A stretch of DNA of 64,000 bases from Flavobacterium sp. 1 (GCF_002797935.1 NZ_PGER01000001.1:4216001-4280000), one strand, 5' to 3'. Positions 17,842-27,539 are shown, counted from the stretch's first letter. Notes: generated by a model not told the origin, from the letters alone. Program-made: numbers and translations.

Positions 17842-18278
17842 TTGAAAATCGTCGAACTCACTACCGTTCCCGAAATGCTCGCTCAAATCAATGTGATGAG
17901 GCATTTGTATCCTAGCCTTAGTCTGGAAAAATATGAATCCTATTTACAGGAAATGACATTTCATAATTACAAGCAAGCCGCAGTTTTTGAAAACGAGGTT
18001 TGTGTTGGATTAACAGGTTTTTGGACTGCTATCAAACTTTGGACAGGGAAGTATATTGAGATTGACAATTTTATTGTGCACTCTGATTACAGATCCAAAG
18101 GAATTGGCAAATTGATGACTGATTATATTGATGCTAAAGCCAGTCCGAAGGTTGCAATGCTATTGTTTTGGATGCTTTCACAGGTAATTTTACCGCACAC
18201 CGTTTTTATTATAATCAAGGATTTGAACCAAGGGGATTTCATTTTGTAAAAATGCTAAATGAAGAAGGATTGACCTAA
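17842..18278 (+). pseudogene. GNAT-family N-acetyltransferase, frameshifted
   Basis: The frame encodes a GNAT acetyltransferase up to about base 18150, with the acetyl-CoA loop DYRSKGIGKLM. It then runs out of family similarity and stops at 18249. From about 18150 the next frame continues the family perfectly (EGCNAIVLDAFTGN, HRFYYNQGFEPRG) to a stop at 18278, so one base appears to be missing near CCAGTCCGAAGG. A TATTTTTG -7 box at 17809-17816 overlaps an upstream TTG (17803); the TTG at 17842 is the likely start. It could be a sequencing error or a true pseudogene. Confidence 0.75.
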
Positions 18279-18319
18279 AAGAGAATCACATTTAAACTTT
18301 ATTCAACCGCAAAACACAA

Positions 18320-18345
18320 AAAATAACCAAAGAATTGGTTATTTT
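18320..18345 (+). terminator. Hairpin terminator after the GNAT gene
   Basis: AAAATAACCAA (18320-18330) and TTGGTTATTTT (18335-18345) form an 11-bp stem with a 4-nt loop, followed by a T-rich stretch. Confidence 0.7.
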
Positions 18346-18375
18346 TGCTTTATAATAATTAACAGACAACTCATT

Positions 18376-19845
18376 TTGGGATTATATAAAAAGCTTCTTC
18401 AACAAACCGCCATCTACGGGCTTGCCACAGTAATACCAAGAATGTTCAGTTTCTTGTTAGTGCCGCTTTATACGGGATTATTGCCTCAAGCTGAGTACGG
18501 AAAGGTATCCATTATATTTGCTTGGATGATTTTTTTCAATGTCATTCTGGCTTACGGTATGGAAACGGCGTTCTTTAGATTTTATAATTCCGAAAAGAAC
18601 AAAGACAGTGTTGTCGAGACTACAATTATCTCAATATTCTGGTCTACCATCCTTTTTATTTTTGTTGCGTTAATATTTCGAAATTCTTTAGCACATTGGT
18701 CTGGTGTTGATACACAATACATCACTTATTCTATTTGGATTTTAGCTTTAGATGCGTTAGTTATAGTACCTTTCTCTAAATTAAGAGCCAATCAAAAACC
18801 AAAACTTTATGCTGCAATCAAAATAGGAAATGTTGTTGTCAACCTTTGTTTGAATTTGTTTTTCTTAATGTATTTACCAAGTGTATCAGCATCACAGCCT
18901 GACAGTTTCTTAGGTTCTGTTTACATCGAAAACTTTCAGATAGGTTATATTTTTCTTGCGAATATCATTGCCAGTTTTCTAACATTTGTGGTTCTTTTTC
19001 CAGACTATTTTACCATAAAATGGAAATTTGATTATGAACTTTGGAAGCGGATGATGCGTTATGGATTACCTATAATGGTTGCAGGAATTGCATTTGCAAT
19101 CAATGAACAATTTGACAAAATCCTTTTGGGTAAATTATTACCAGCCAATATAGCCGATGGACAAGTTGGAGTTTATTCTGCTTGTTATAAATTGGGACTT
19201 TTTATGGTATTATACCGAACGGCTTATACTTTAGGAATTGAGCCTTTCTTTTTTAGCCATGCTTCCAATGAAAACGCACAGCAGACTTATGCAACGGTTA
19301 CCAAATATTTCGTCATTTTTGGCTCTTTTATTTTGTTGTCTGTAATCGTTTTTGCCGATATCTTAAAACAAATAATGATTCCAAACTCTTCCTATTGGGA
19401 AGCCATGAAAGTAGTTCCATTAATAATTTTAGCTAATTTTTTCTTGGGTATTTACACCAATCTTTCCGTTTGGTATAAACTTATTGATAAGACTTATGTC
19501 GGTGCTTATATTTCAATAGTCGGTGCGATAGTAACCTTGGTTTTAAATTATTTATTGATCCCAAAATACAGCTATTACGGTTCGGCAATTGCTACACTTG
19601 CAGCTTACGGAAGCATGATGTTTATTTCCTATTATTTCGGAAATAAGTATTATCCAATTCCGTATGACAAGAAAAAAATAGGTGCATACTTGTCGTTATC
19701 AATCGGTTTTTCATGCATTTCTTTCTATGGATTTAATCAAAATTATTACATAGGGGTTTTACTTTTGGCAGTGTTTATGGGCTTTATCTATTACAATGAA
19801 AAAGAGACACTTTTAAGGATTTTAAAACGTCCTGCTAAAAATTAG
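18376..19845 (+). CDS. Polysaccharide flippase (Wzx/MATE-like oligosaccharide exporter)
   Basis: A 489-residue membrane protein with about 12-14 transmembrane helices, resembling the polysaccharide flippases that move lipid-linked sugars across the inner membrane. The N-terminus (YGLATVIPRMFSFLLVPLYT) is typical for the family. A TTG start is used; upstream the frame is closed. It begins a run of envelope genes, including a sugar nucleotidyltransferase, which suits a role in surface glycan export. Confidence 0.85.
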   Translation: MGLYKKLLQQTAIYGLATVIPRMFSFLLVPLYTGLLPQAEYGKVSIIFAWMIFFNVILAYGMETAFFRFYNSEKNKDSVVETTIISIFWSTILFIFVALIFRNSLAHWSGVDTQYITYSIWILALDALVIVPFSKLRANQKPKLYAAIKIGNVVVNLCLNLFFLMYLPSVSASQPDSFLGSVYIENFQIGYIFLANIIASFLTFVVLFPDYFTIKWKFDYELWKRMMRYGLPIMVAGIAFAINEQFDKILLGKLLPANIADGQVGVYSACYKLGLFMVLYRTAYTLGIEPFFFSHASNENAQQTYATVTKYFVIFGSFILLSVIVFADILKQIMIPNSSYWEAMKVVPLIILANFFLGIYTNLSVWYKLIDKTYVGAYISIVGAIVTLVLNYLLIPKYSYYGSAIATLAAYGSMMFISYYFGNKYYPIPYDKKKIGAYLSLSIGFSCISFYGFNQNYYIGVLLLAVFMGFIYYNEKETLLRILKRPAKN

Positions 19846-19853
19846 GAGCTGTT

Positions 19854-19928
19854 TCCTGCTATCCGTTACAATCTTTTTTTCGGCGAAAAGCCTCAAAAAA
19901 GGATTTCCACTGCTATCAGGGCTAGGGC
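19854..19928. repeat. Flavobacterial hairpin repeat (GCTATCCG...CTATCAGGGCTA), copy 1
   Basis: Conserved outer words CCTGCTATCCGTTACAATC and GGATTTCCACTGCTATC flank a variable hairpin (TTTTTTTCGGCGAAAAGCCTC...). The same outer words flank a completely different hairpin at 27613-27698, so this is a dispersed element with constant ends and a variable stem. Confidence 0.7.
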
Positions 19929-19961
19929 ATTCCGTAATCAACATATTTTATTTTAAAAATA

Positions 19962-20396
19962 ATGACAATAAATATCATCAACAAATCACAGCATGCATTG
20001 CCAAATTATGAAACCATTGCTTCTGCAGGAATGGATTTAAGAGCAAATATAACCGAAGCTATAACCTTGCAGCCTTTAGAAAGAGCCATTGTAAAAACAG
20101 GTCTTTTTATAGAATTGCCAATAGGATATGAAGCGCAGGTGAGACCAAGAAGCGGATTGGCAGCCAAAAACGGAATCACCGTTTTAAACGCACCAGGAAC
20201 AGTCGATGCCGATTACAGAGGCGAAATAGGAGTAATTTTAGTAAATTTATCCAATGTCCCATTTATTGTAGAAAATGGGGAACGCATTGCCCAGCTTATT
20301 ATCGCCAAACACGAACGTGCCGAATGGATTGAAGTACAGGAATTAACCGAAACATCTAGAGGTGAAGGAGGTTTTGGAAGTACGGGAGTGAAGTAA
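19962..20396 (+). CDS. dut: dUTP diphosphatase
   Basis: Hydrolyses dUTP to dUMP, keeping uracil out of DNA and feeding dTMP synthesis. All five trimeric dUTPase motifs are visible in 144 residues: [28 protein letters not shown] with the catalytic Asp, ERIAQLII, and the C-terminal arm [10 protein letters not shown]. It sits between the flippase and a sugar nucleotidyltransferase, a common flavobacterial order. Confidence 0.95.
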   Translation: MTINIINKSQHALPNYETIASAGMDLRANITEAITLQPLERAIVKTGLFIELPIGYEAQVRPRSGLAAKNGITVLNAPGTVDADYRGEIGVILVNLSNVPFIVENGERIAQLIIAKHERAEWIEVQELTETSRGEGGFGSTGVK

Positions 20397-20446
20397 GTAG
20401 TCTGTTTGTAATTATAAGCTGACATTACGTCCATAATTTCAAATAA

Positions 20447-20485
20447 AAATCCGTAGAGATCGGTTTAATCCGTTTAATCTGTGGC
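20447..20485. repeat. AATCCGTTTAATCTGTGGC-type intergenic repeat
   Basis: Contains GTTTAATCCGTTTAATCTGTGGC-like words (shown in parts) that resemble the ends of the folded repeat at 45181-45258. Such words recur between genes in flavobacteria (recalled). No gene lies in this 164-bp gap. Confidence 0.4.
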
Positions 20486-20560
20486 GAAAAAACAACATAT
20501 TAAAATCTTCGTAAATTTTGCAAAATAACGTGAGCTTTACATTAAAATAACCAAAACAAA

Positions 20561-21571
20561 ATGAAAATAATAGTACCAATGGCAGGACGCGGATCACGCC
20601 TTCGCCCACATACCTTAACCATTCCAAAACCTTTAATCCCAGTAGCAGGAAAACCAATTGTTCATAGATTAGTTGAAGACATTGCTGGAGTTTTAAATCA
20701 GCCTATCGAAGAAATTGCATTCGTAATCCACGAAAGTTTTGGAAAAAAAGTTGAAGAAGATTTAATTGCTATTGCACAAAAATTAGGAGCCAAAGGAACT
20801 ATTTATTATCAAAATGAAGCTCTTGGAACTGGTCACGCCATTATGTGTGCCAAAGATTCTTTGAGCGGGCCAGCTGTTATTGCGTATGCCGATACTTTAA
20901 TTCGTGCCAATTTTGATTTAGATGCAAATGCGGATAGTGTTATTTGGGTAAAACAAGTAGATCAGCCAGAAGCTTTTGGCGTGGTAAACTTAAACGAAGC
21001 TAATGAAATAATTGAATTGGTAGAAAAGCCAAAAGAGTTTGTTTCGGATCTTGCTGTTATCGGAATTTATTATTTCAAAGATGTTGCCGTTTTAAAAAAC
21101 GAACTGCAGTCAGTATTGGATAATAAAATCATTCACGGAGGAGAATATCAAATTAATGACGGAATTAAGCAAATGATGGCAAAGGGAATGAAATTTGTTC
21201 CTGGAAAAGTAGATGAATGGATGGACTGCGGTAACAAAGATGTTACGGTAGAAACTAATTCCAGAATGCTCGGCTTCCTTCACAGCGACGGTATTCATTT
21301 GGTAGATCAAAATGTCAAATTAGAAAATTCAACTATAATTCCTCCTTGCTATATCGGAGAAAATGTAATTTTAATTAATGCAACTGTCGGGCCAAATGTT
21401 TCATTAGGAAATGGCTGTCATGTACAAAACAGTACAATACAAAACAGTTTGGTGCAAACACATTCACATATAAAAAATGCCAATCTGGATAATGCAATGA
21501 TTGGAAATCATGCTAGTTTTGACGGCAATTTTACCAGTATAAGTATTGGCGACTATTCGGTTTTAGAATAA
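20561..21571 (+). CDS. Sugar-1-phosphate nucleotidyltransferase with left-handed beta-helix tail
   Basis: Transfers a nucleotide to a sugar-1-phosphate to make an NDP-sugar. The first 235 residues form the nucleotidyltransferase domain with PMAGRGSRLRPHTLTIPKPL (G-rich loop and the PKP lysine) and the metal site WMDCGNKD. The last 100 residues are hexapeptide-like repeats (STIIPPCYIGENV, VGPNVSLGNGC) of a left-handed beta-helix. It resembles glucose-1-phosphate thymidylyltransferase or GlmU-like enzymes, but no acetyltransferase catalytic motif is clear, and substrate specificity is unknown. A 34-bp hairpin terminator follows. Confidence 0.85.
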   Translation: MKIIVPMAGRGSRLRPHTLTIPKPLIPVAGKPIVHRLVEDIAGVLNQPIEEIAFVIHESFGKKVEEDLIAIAQKLGAKGTIYYQNEALGTGHAIMCAKDSLSGPAVIAYADTLIRANFDLDANADSVIWVKQVDQPEAFGVVNLNEANEIIELVEKPKEFVSDLAVIGIYYFKDVAVLKNELQSVLDNKIIHGGEYQINDGIKQMMAKGMKFVPGKVDEWMDCGNKDVTVETNSRMLGFLHSDGIHLVDQNVKLENSTIIPPCYIGENVILINATVGPNVSLGNGCHVQNSTIQNSLVQTHSHIKNANLDNAMIGNHASFDGNFTSISIGDYSVLE

Positions 21572-21595
21572 TTAAAAAAAATATTAAAAAATAGC

Positions 21596-21629
21596 AAGCA
21601 GCATTATTTAAGTTTTTATTATGCTGCTT
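21596..21629 (+). terminator. Hairpin terminator after the nucleotidyltransferase gene
   Basis: AAGCAGCAT (21596-21604) and ATGCTGCTT (21621-21629) form a perfect stem followed by TGTTGTTTTTTT. Confidence 0.75.
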
Positions 21630-21699
21630 TGTTGTTTTTTTAATTTATTTTGCAATTGCTGATAAACACTTATCAATTTGTTTTCAAACAATTTTTTCA

Positions 21700-23052
21700 A
21701 TGATAAAAAAATGGACTTTTATATTCGCTTTTTCTGTTTTGCTCTGCAATGCTTTTTCTGTATTGGCACAAACAGAACCAGAGGAAATTAAAGTAGAGGG
21801 AGACAAATTTCAAGATTTTTTTTATGAATCGATATTTCAAAAAAGCATCGAAAATTATGATAAATCTTTAGCAGCATTGGATCAATGTTTAAAATTGAAA
21901 CCCAATGATGCCACTATTTATTTCGAAATGGGAAAAAATTATTTGGCTTCCAAAGATTATAAAAATGCATATTCGTCTTTTGAGCATGCTGCACAAATAG
22001 ACGCTAATAATAAATGGTTTTGGGTAGGATTGTATGATGTATGTTATGCGACCAAAGATTTCAATCAGGCTATAATCATTGTCGATAAAATAATTCCTTT
22101 TGATGCTGAATATAAGGAAGATCTGGTTTCGCTTTATATGGTAACCAAACAATATGATAAAGCTTTGGCAGCTATCAATGAGCTGAATGAGAAAGTTGGA
22201 AAAACCGAAAGAAGAGAAATGTATAAAATGGAAATTTTATCGGCAGGGAAATTTCAAAATTCAGAGGTTAGTAATCTAAAAGATCTTATTGATAAAAACC
22301 CAAAGGAAGAATCTAATTATATCGCTTTAATTTTTTTATATTCGAATAATGACGAAGATGAAAAAGCACAGGAAGTTGCTAAAAAATTAGAAAAAGAAAT
22401 ACCAGAATCAGTTTGGGCACAAGTAAGTTTATTCAAGAGTTATATCGAAAAAAATGACGGAGCCAGTGCTGTGAAATCTATGAATACAGTTTTGTCAAGC
22501 CCTAAAGTTGATTCAAAAATAAAACACAGAATTTTGAATGAATTTTTGCTTTTCGCCAATGCAAATCCTCAATTTACAAGTGATTTAGATAAAGCAATTG
22601 GTTATTTTAAAAATGATAAAGAAGTAAATGTTGCCAAAGAAATAGGTAAATTTTACCACAATAAAAAACAATGGGACAAGGCAATTAAGTATTATGACAT
22701 GTCAGAGAAAAATAATTCGGGAGCTGATTTGGAGACCAATCTGCTTTGGCTTCAAGCCAATACTGAACTCAAAGAGTTTGAATCTGTAGTTAAAAAAGCC
22801 ATGACGATGATTGATACTTATCCAGCAGAACCTCAGTTTTATTATTATGCTGGATTGGCCAACAATCAGCTGCAGTTTTTTAAAAAAGCTAAAGATATTC
22901 TTGAAACGGGATTTGATTATGTTGTCGAAAATAAAGAGTTAGAAATCAATTTCAATATACAGCTCGGTGAAGCTTACAGCGGATTAGGAGATACAGCCAA
23001 GAAAGAATTATATTTTAACAAAACCAATCAATTATTAAAAGAGAAAAAATAA
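21700..23052 (+). CDS. Exported tetratricopeptide repeat protein
   Basis: A 450-residue protein with a cleavable signal peptide (about residues 1-24, ending VLAQ) and many TPR-like 34-residue helical pairs, for example ATIYFEMGKNYLASKDYKNA. It is expected in the periplasm or at the outer membrane. The stop overlaps the start of the DUF4292 lipoprotein gene by one base (TAATG), and the EnvC-like genes follow, so this is an envelope operon. The function is not defined. Confidence 0.85.
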   Translation: MIKKWTFIFAFSVLLCNAFSVLAQTEPEEIKVEGDKFQDFFYESIFQKSIENYDKSLAALDQCLKLKPNDATIYFEMGKNYLASKDYKNAYSSFEHAAQIDANNKWFWVGLYDVCYATKDFNQAIIIVDKIIPFDAEYKEDLVSLYMVTKQYDKALAAINELNEKVGKTERREMYKMEILSAGKFQNSEVSNLKDLIDKNPKEESNYIALIFLYSNNDEDEKAQEVAKKLEKEIPESVWAQVSLFKSYIEKNDGASAVKSMNTVLSSPKVDSKIKHRILNEFLLFANANPQFTSDLDKAIGYFKNDKEVNVAKEIGKFYHNKKQWDKAIKYYDMSEKNNSGADLETNLLWLQANTELKEFESVVKKAMTMIDTYPAEPQFYYYAGLANNQLQFFKKAKDILETGFDYVVENKELEINFNIQLGEAYSGLGDTAKKELYFNKTNQLLKEKK

Positions 23053-23855
23053 TGAATAGATTTCTAGTAAGACTGCTTTTTGTTTGTATTATTTGCATGA
23101 GCAGTTCATCACTATTGGTGTCATGTAAAGCAAAGGGAAAAGTTGCGGAAGGCATTAAAAAAGAAGATTCGGATAAAATGTCATCTGACCGAATCCTGAA
23201 AAATCATTATGCTAATAAAAATGATTTCAAGACATTATACATAAAATCCAATGTAAAATATGATGACGAAAAACAATCTCAAAATTTATCTGCAGAAATT
23301 AAGATAAAAAGAGACGAACAGATTTTGGTAAGTATTCGTTTCCTTGGAATTACTATGGCTAAAGCATTAATAACACCGGCATCTGTAAGTTATTATGAGA
23401 AATTAAACGGCACTTTTTTTGAAGGAGATTTTAGTACATTGAGCAAATGGCTGGGAACGGATTTGGATTTTAATAAAGTCCAAAATTTACTGATCGGTCG
23501 GACTTTGGACGATTTAAACAAAGGGAAGTATCAGGATTCATTAGTCGATCAATCCTACCGACTGGAAGATCTTTCAAAAAACAGTACCAAAAAGTATTTC
23601 TTTTTTAATAAAGATTCATTTTTATTAAACAAGCAGGAGATTTCTCAAACAGCCGAAAATAGAAAGATTGAAGTTTTTTATTCGGATTTTAAAAAGTATA
23701 ATGAAAACCAACTGCCATCGGATATCGACATAAAGGCAGCGCAGGATAAAGGAAAAACCGAAATTAATCTGGAATACAATACCATAACCGTAAACGAAGA
23801 ACTTAATTTTCCATATAGTGTGCCAAATGGTTATAAAAGAATTTTAATTAAGTAA
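23052..23855 (+). CDS. DUF4292 lipoprotein
   Basis: A 267-residue lipoprotein with signal sequence and lipobox LVSCK at about residue 25. The rest is a beta-rich domain that looks like the LolA/LolB-type fold reported for DUF4292-like proteins, which would suit lipoprotein or lipid handling (inference). It is translationally coupled to the TPR gene upstream and 23 bp from the first EnvC-like gene. Confidence 0.85.
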   Translation: MNRFLVRLLFVCIICMSSSSLLVSCKAKGKVAEGIKKEDSDKMSSDRILKNHYANKNDFKTLYIKSNVKYDDEKQSQNLSAEIKIKRDEQILVSIRFLGITMAKALITPASVSYYEKLNGTFFEGDFSTLSKWLGTDLDFNKVQNLLIGRTLDDLNKGKYQDSLVDQSYRLEDLSKNSTKKYFFFNKDSFLLNKQEISQTAENRKIEVFYSDFKKYNENQLPSDIDIKAAQDKGKTEINLEYNTITVNEELNFPYSVPNGYKRILIK

Positions 23856-23878
23856 ATTTGAACCAATATAATTGTAAA

Positions 23879-25111
23879 ATGCGAAAATTTCTCTTAGCAC
23901 TATTTTTTTTATGCACGGCCTCAGTAATTTGGGGACAAGAGTCGCAACAAGAAAAGTTAGAAAAACGTAAAGCCGAAATTCAACAGGAAATTTTGGACAA
24001 TGAAAAATTATTGAAATCGGTAAAGAACAAAGAAAAATCTGCCGTTAATGTAATTATTTTACAAAGCAATAAAATTAAACTCAAAGAAAAACTAATTCGT
24101 ACTACTGAGAAGCAAACTAAAATTCTTGGTAATGACATGTATATTAATCAGTTAAAGATAAACAAACTGAACAGAGAATTAGCTGTTCTCAAGGATGACT
24201 ATGCCAAGATGATTGTCAAATCATACAAGAGCAGATCCGAACAGAGCCGAGCCATGTTTTTATTATCGTCGGAGAATTTCTTGCAGGCATATAAAAGAGC
24301 CCAGTATATGAAACAATATACGGGGTTTAGAAAAATGCAGGGTGAAGAAATCAAATCAAAAACAAGCGATCTTTTAGGTTATAATGAAAAGCTGAATATT
24401 CAAAAAATAGCTAAGAAAAAATTATTAGCCGAAAACAATAAAGAAAAACAATCCCTTGAAAAAGAAAAAAGGGAACAATTGAAATTGGTCAATTCGATTA
24501 AAAAAGACAAGAAAAAAATCACTGCCGAGATCAAAAGAAAGCAAACCGAGTCGAGAGCGATTGACCGTCAGATTGACCGTTTAATTCGGGAAGCAATTGC
24601 CGAGGCTAATAGAAAAGCTGCAAGTGAAAACCCAAATGCTCCCGTAGCGGCCTATACATCGTCCAGAATAGTATTGACAGCAGAATCCAAAATATTAGCA
24701 GATAATTTTAGAGCCAATAAGGGAAAATTACCTTGGCCTGTTGAGAAAGGTTTCGTGTCATTAGGCTATGGAGAACAGCCGCATCCAGTTTATCCAAACC
24801 TAGTAATCCACAACAGCGGTGTAGAAATTACAACAGAACAGGGATCAAATGCCAGAGCAGTTTTTGCAGGCGAAGTAACGAGTGTGATTGTTTTGTCACC
24901 TGTTAATAAAGCCGTAATGATACAGCATGGTGACTGTTTTACGGTATATCAAAATTTAAGTTCTGTTTTTGTGACCAAAGGAGAGAAAGTCAGCATTAAG
25001 CAAAGTTTAGGAAAAATAAGAACGAATGGAGAGGGGAAAACGATTTTAAAGTTCACAATTTCACAAAATACAACCTACAATAATCCAGCAAGCTGGCTGT
25101 ATAATATGTAG
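23879..25111 (+). CDS. EnvC-like murein hydrolase activator, copy 1
   Basis: A secreted coiled-coil/LytM protein. Signal peptide (MRKFLLALFF... to about residue 20), a long charged coiled coil (about 25-230), then a LytM (M23) domain beginning GKLPWPVEKGFVSLGYG. The zinc ligands of active M23 enzymes are lost: HxxxD is HNSGVE and the HxH motif is LKF. A non-catalytic role activating cell-wall amidases during division is inferred. A TTG 21 bp upstream extends the frame, but ATG 23879 gives a clean signal peptide. 410 residues. Confidence 0.85.
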   Translation: MRKFLLALFFLCTASVIWGQESQQEKLEKRKAEIQQEILDNEKLLKSVKNKEKSAVNVIILQSNKIKLKEKLIRTTEKQTKILGNDMYINQLKINKLNRELAVLKDDYAKMIVKSYKSRSEQSRAMFLLSSENFLQAYKRAQYMKQYTGFRKMQGEEIKSKTSDLLGYNEKLNIQKIAKKKLLAENNKEKQSLEKEKREQLKLVNSIKKDKKKITAEIKRKQTESRAIDRQIDRLIREAIAEANRKAASENPNAPVAAYTSSRIVLTAESKILADNFRANKGKLPWPVEKGFVSLGYGEQPHPVYPNLVIHNSGVEITTEQGSNARAVFAGEVTSVIVLSPVNKAVMIQHGDCFTVYQNLSSVFVTKGEKVSIKQSLGKIRTNGEGKTILKFTISQNTTYNNPASWLYNM

Positions 25112-25126
25112 CATTTCTCAAAAATT

Positions 25127-25170
25127 AAAACAGCACGATTTTAATTCTGAAAGAAGAATAGTGCTGTTTT
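25127..25170 (+). terminator. Hairpin terminator between the two EnvC-like genes
   Basis: AAAACAGCAC (25127-25136) and GTGCTGTTTT (25161-25170) pair perfectly across a 24-nt loop and are followed by TTAATT. This suggests separate expression of the duplicated genes. Confidence 0.7.
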
Positions 25171-25221
25171 TTAATTAACCATTCATTACATTCATTAAGT
25201 TTGCATTATATATAATCTGCG

Positions 25222-26652
25222 ATGTTAAAATATTTTCTAAGTTTTATTTTTCTAACAACAACTGCTGTACTTTGGAGCCAAGACAATCAGCAAAAAAAAT
25301 TAGAAGAACGTAAAGTTAAAATCCAGCAGGAGATTCTAGAAAACGAAACGAAACTCAAAACGGTAAAAAAGAAAGAAAAAACGGCAACCAAAGCTATTGT
25401 TCTGCAAAGCAATAAAATTAAGCTTAAAGAAGAATTAATTGCAACTACCGAAAAACAAAAGACACTTCTCAATAATTCAATTTCTGTTAATCAATCTCAA
25501 ATTAATAAATTAGAAAAGGAACTCGAATTGCTCAAAGCAGATTATGCCAAGATGATTGTTCAATCCTACAAGAGCCGTTCTGAAGAAAGCCGTGCGATGT
25601 TTTTATTATCTTCAGAAAGTTTTTTGCAGGCTTATAAAAGAGCGCAGTATATGAAACAATATACAAACTTTAGGAGAATCCAAGGAAAAGAAATACAATC
25701 TAAAACATATTCATTATACACATTTAATGCTAAACTGGATGTGCAAAAAAGCGCCAAAGAACAGCTTATTGCCGAGAATGATAAAGAAAGACAGTCTTTA
25801 GAAAAAGAAAAACAGGAACAGGAAAAGCTTGTTGCTTCTTTGAAGAAAGATAAAAAACAAATTATAGCCGACATCAAGAAAAAACAGCAGGAAGCCAAAT
25901 CGATTGACAAAAAAATTGACAAATTAATTCGCGCTGCCATTGCCGAAGCCAATAGAAAAGCTGCTATAGAAAAAGCAGCCAAAGAAAAAGCCAAAGCCGA
26001 AGCTATTGCCAAAGCGAATGCACTGGCAAAAGCCAAAGCTTTAGAAAAGAAAAAAGAAATCGAGAAGGCAAATGCATTAGCTGCTGCAAAAGCAAAGGCA
26101 GCATCTAAACCAGCTCCAAAACCAATTCCAGTTCCAAAGGAAGTAGAAAAAGCAATAGCAAAAGCAGAACCGGCATCTACACAAGTAAAAGCAGTTTCAT
26201 CTACTAAAATCGATCTATCATCAGATGGAAAAGTAGATTCAGATAATTTCAAAGCCAACAGAGGAAAACTGCCGTGGCCAGTAGAAAGAGGATATGTTTC
26301 TTTAGGTTTTGGTGATCAGGCACATCCTGTTTACAGAGAACTGCAGATCCACAATAGCGGATTGGAATTCACTACTGATTCCGGAGCCAGTGCCAGAGCT
26401 GTTTTTGCTGGAGTGGTAACCAGCGTTATCATTATTTCGCCAGTGAATAAATTGGTAATGCTGCAGCATGGCGATTTTTTTACTATATACCAAAACCTTA
26501 GTTCTGTGAATGTGTCCAAAGGAGACAACGTGAGTATCAAGCAAAGTTTAGGTAAAATAAAAACGAACGGAGACGGAAAAACAATATTAAAATTTGCCAT
26601 TACCCAAAACACGACTTACACAAATCCAAGAGCATGGCTGGCGGGTAAATAG
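25222..26652 (+). CDS. EnvC-like murein hydrolase activator, copy 2
   Basis: A 476-residue paralogue of the preceding gene with the same order: signal peptide, coiled coil, LytM domain. It differs by an insertion of about 65 residues (about 255-325) made of Ala/Lys/Glu words (KAKALEKKKEIEKANALAAA) and then Pro-rich KPAPKPIPVPKEV, which lengthens the arm before the LytM domain. The LytM metal ligands are lost in the same way (HNSGLE; LKFAI). The long antisense frame over the Ala-rich part is a composition artefact. Confidence 0.85.
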   Translation: MLKYFLSFIFLTTTAVLWSQDNQQKKLEERKVKIQQEILENETKLKTVKKKEKTATKAIVLQSNKIKLKEELIATTEKQKTLLNNSISVNQSQINKLEKELELLKADYAKMIVQSYKSRSEESRAMFLLSSESFLQAYKRAQYMKQYTNFRRIQGKEIQSKTYSLYTFNAKLDVQKSAKEQLIAENDKERQSLEKEKQEQEKLVASLKKDKKQIIADIKKKQQEAKSIDKKIDKLIRAAIAEANRKAAIEKAAKEKAKAEAIAKANALAKAKALEKKKEIEKANALAAAKAKAASKPAPKPIPVPKEVEKAIAKAEPASTQVKAVSSTKIDLSSDGKVDSDNFKANRGKLPWPVERGYVSLGFGDQAHPVYRELQIHNSGLEFTTDSGASARAVFAGVVTSVIIISPVNKLVMLQHGDFFTIYQNLSSVNVSKGDNVSIKQSLGKIKTNGDGKTILKFAITQNTTYTNPRAWLAGK

Positions 26653-26729
26653 CAGAAAAAAATTAATAAAATTTTAAATCATCTTATCAAATTATAAATT
26701 ATATTTGGTAAAATTTAAATTGAAAAATC

Positions 26730-27491
26730 ATGAATTCGAATAACCCTTTTTTAAATAACAAAACATTTTCAACAGCTGTTTCTAGAAAAGATGATACGTT
26801 CAAAGCAATCAGTATTGAGGAAAATCAAGACATGACTTTGTCGGGAACTATTAACAGAAGTTTAATCCTTTTTTTATTATTAATTGCTTCTGCAACTGTA
26901 ATCTGGTGGGCTGCTTTTAATGGAATAAATCCAATAGTTCCAGCACTTGGCGGAGGAATCGTTGGATTAATTTTGGTAGTAATTGCTTCATTCAAACCAG
27001 AATATTCTCCTTATTTGGCTCCGGGTTATGCACTTTTTGAAGGATTGTTTATCGGCGGTGTTTCTGCTATTTTCGAGGTGCAGTACCCAGGAATTGTTAC
27101 TCAGGCAGTAGGAGCAACTTTTGTTACTTTTGGAGTTTGTCTAGGATTGTATAAATACAAAATTGTCAAAGTAACGGAGCAGTTCAAATCGATTGTTATA
27201 GCGGCAACATTAGCTATTGCAACCTATTATTTATTTTCTTGGCTGTTCTCTATGTTTACAAGTTTTGTACCAGTACACTATGGCAATTCTATGATGAGTA
27301 TCGGTATTAGCGTATTTGTGATTGTAATTGCTGCGTTAAACTTGTTCTTAGATTTTGACAGAATTGAAAAAGGAGTAGAACAAAAAATGCCTAAGTACAT
27401 GGAATGGTATGGCGCAATGGGATTGATAATAACGCTAGTTTGGCTGTATATTGAATTTTTGAGATTGTTATCCAAATTGAACAAAAAATAA
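26730..27491 (+). CDS. Bax inhibitor-1/YccA family membrane protein
   Basis: A 253-residue protein with seven predicted transmembrane helices after a roughly 45-residue cytoplasmic lead. Family marks are APGYALFEGLFIGGVSAIFE and the C-terminal AALNLFLDFDRIEKG. Members are thought to be pH-dependent calcium leak channels or stress-linked proteins; the role in this species is unknown. A hairpin terminator follows at 27510-27539. Confidence 0.9.
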   Translation: MNSNNPFLNNKTFSTAVSRKDDTFKAISIEENQDMTLSGTINRSLILFLLLIASATVIWWAAFNGINPIVPALGGGIVGLILVVIASFKPEYSPYLAPGYALFEGLFIGGVSAIFEVQYPGIVTQAVGATFVTFGVCLGLYKYKIVKVTEQFKSIVIAATLAIATYYLFSWLFSMFTSFVPVHYGNSMMSIGISVFVIVIAALNLFLDFDRIEKGVEQKMPKYMEWYGAMGLIITLVWLYIEFLRLLSKLNKK

Positions 27492-27509
27492 GAATCAACA
27501 TTATTTATA

Positions 27510-27539
27510 AAAATGCCTTTCAGAAATGAAGGGCATTTT
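27510..27539 (+). terminator. Hairpin terminator after the BI-1 gene
   Basis: AAAATGCC (27510-27517) pairs with GGCATTTT (27532-27539), extended by CTTTC/GAAGG, and is followed by a run of Ts. Confidence 0.75.

Noticed and set aside
25632..26258. 208-codon minus-strand open frame
   Set aside because: It is antisense to the Ala/Lys-rich part of the second EnvC-like gene. The frame is open only because of base composition and its translation is low complexity.
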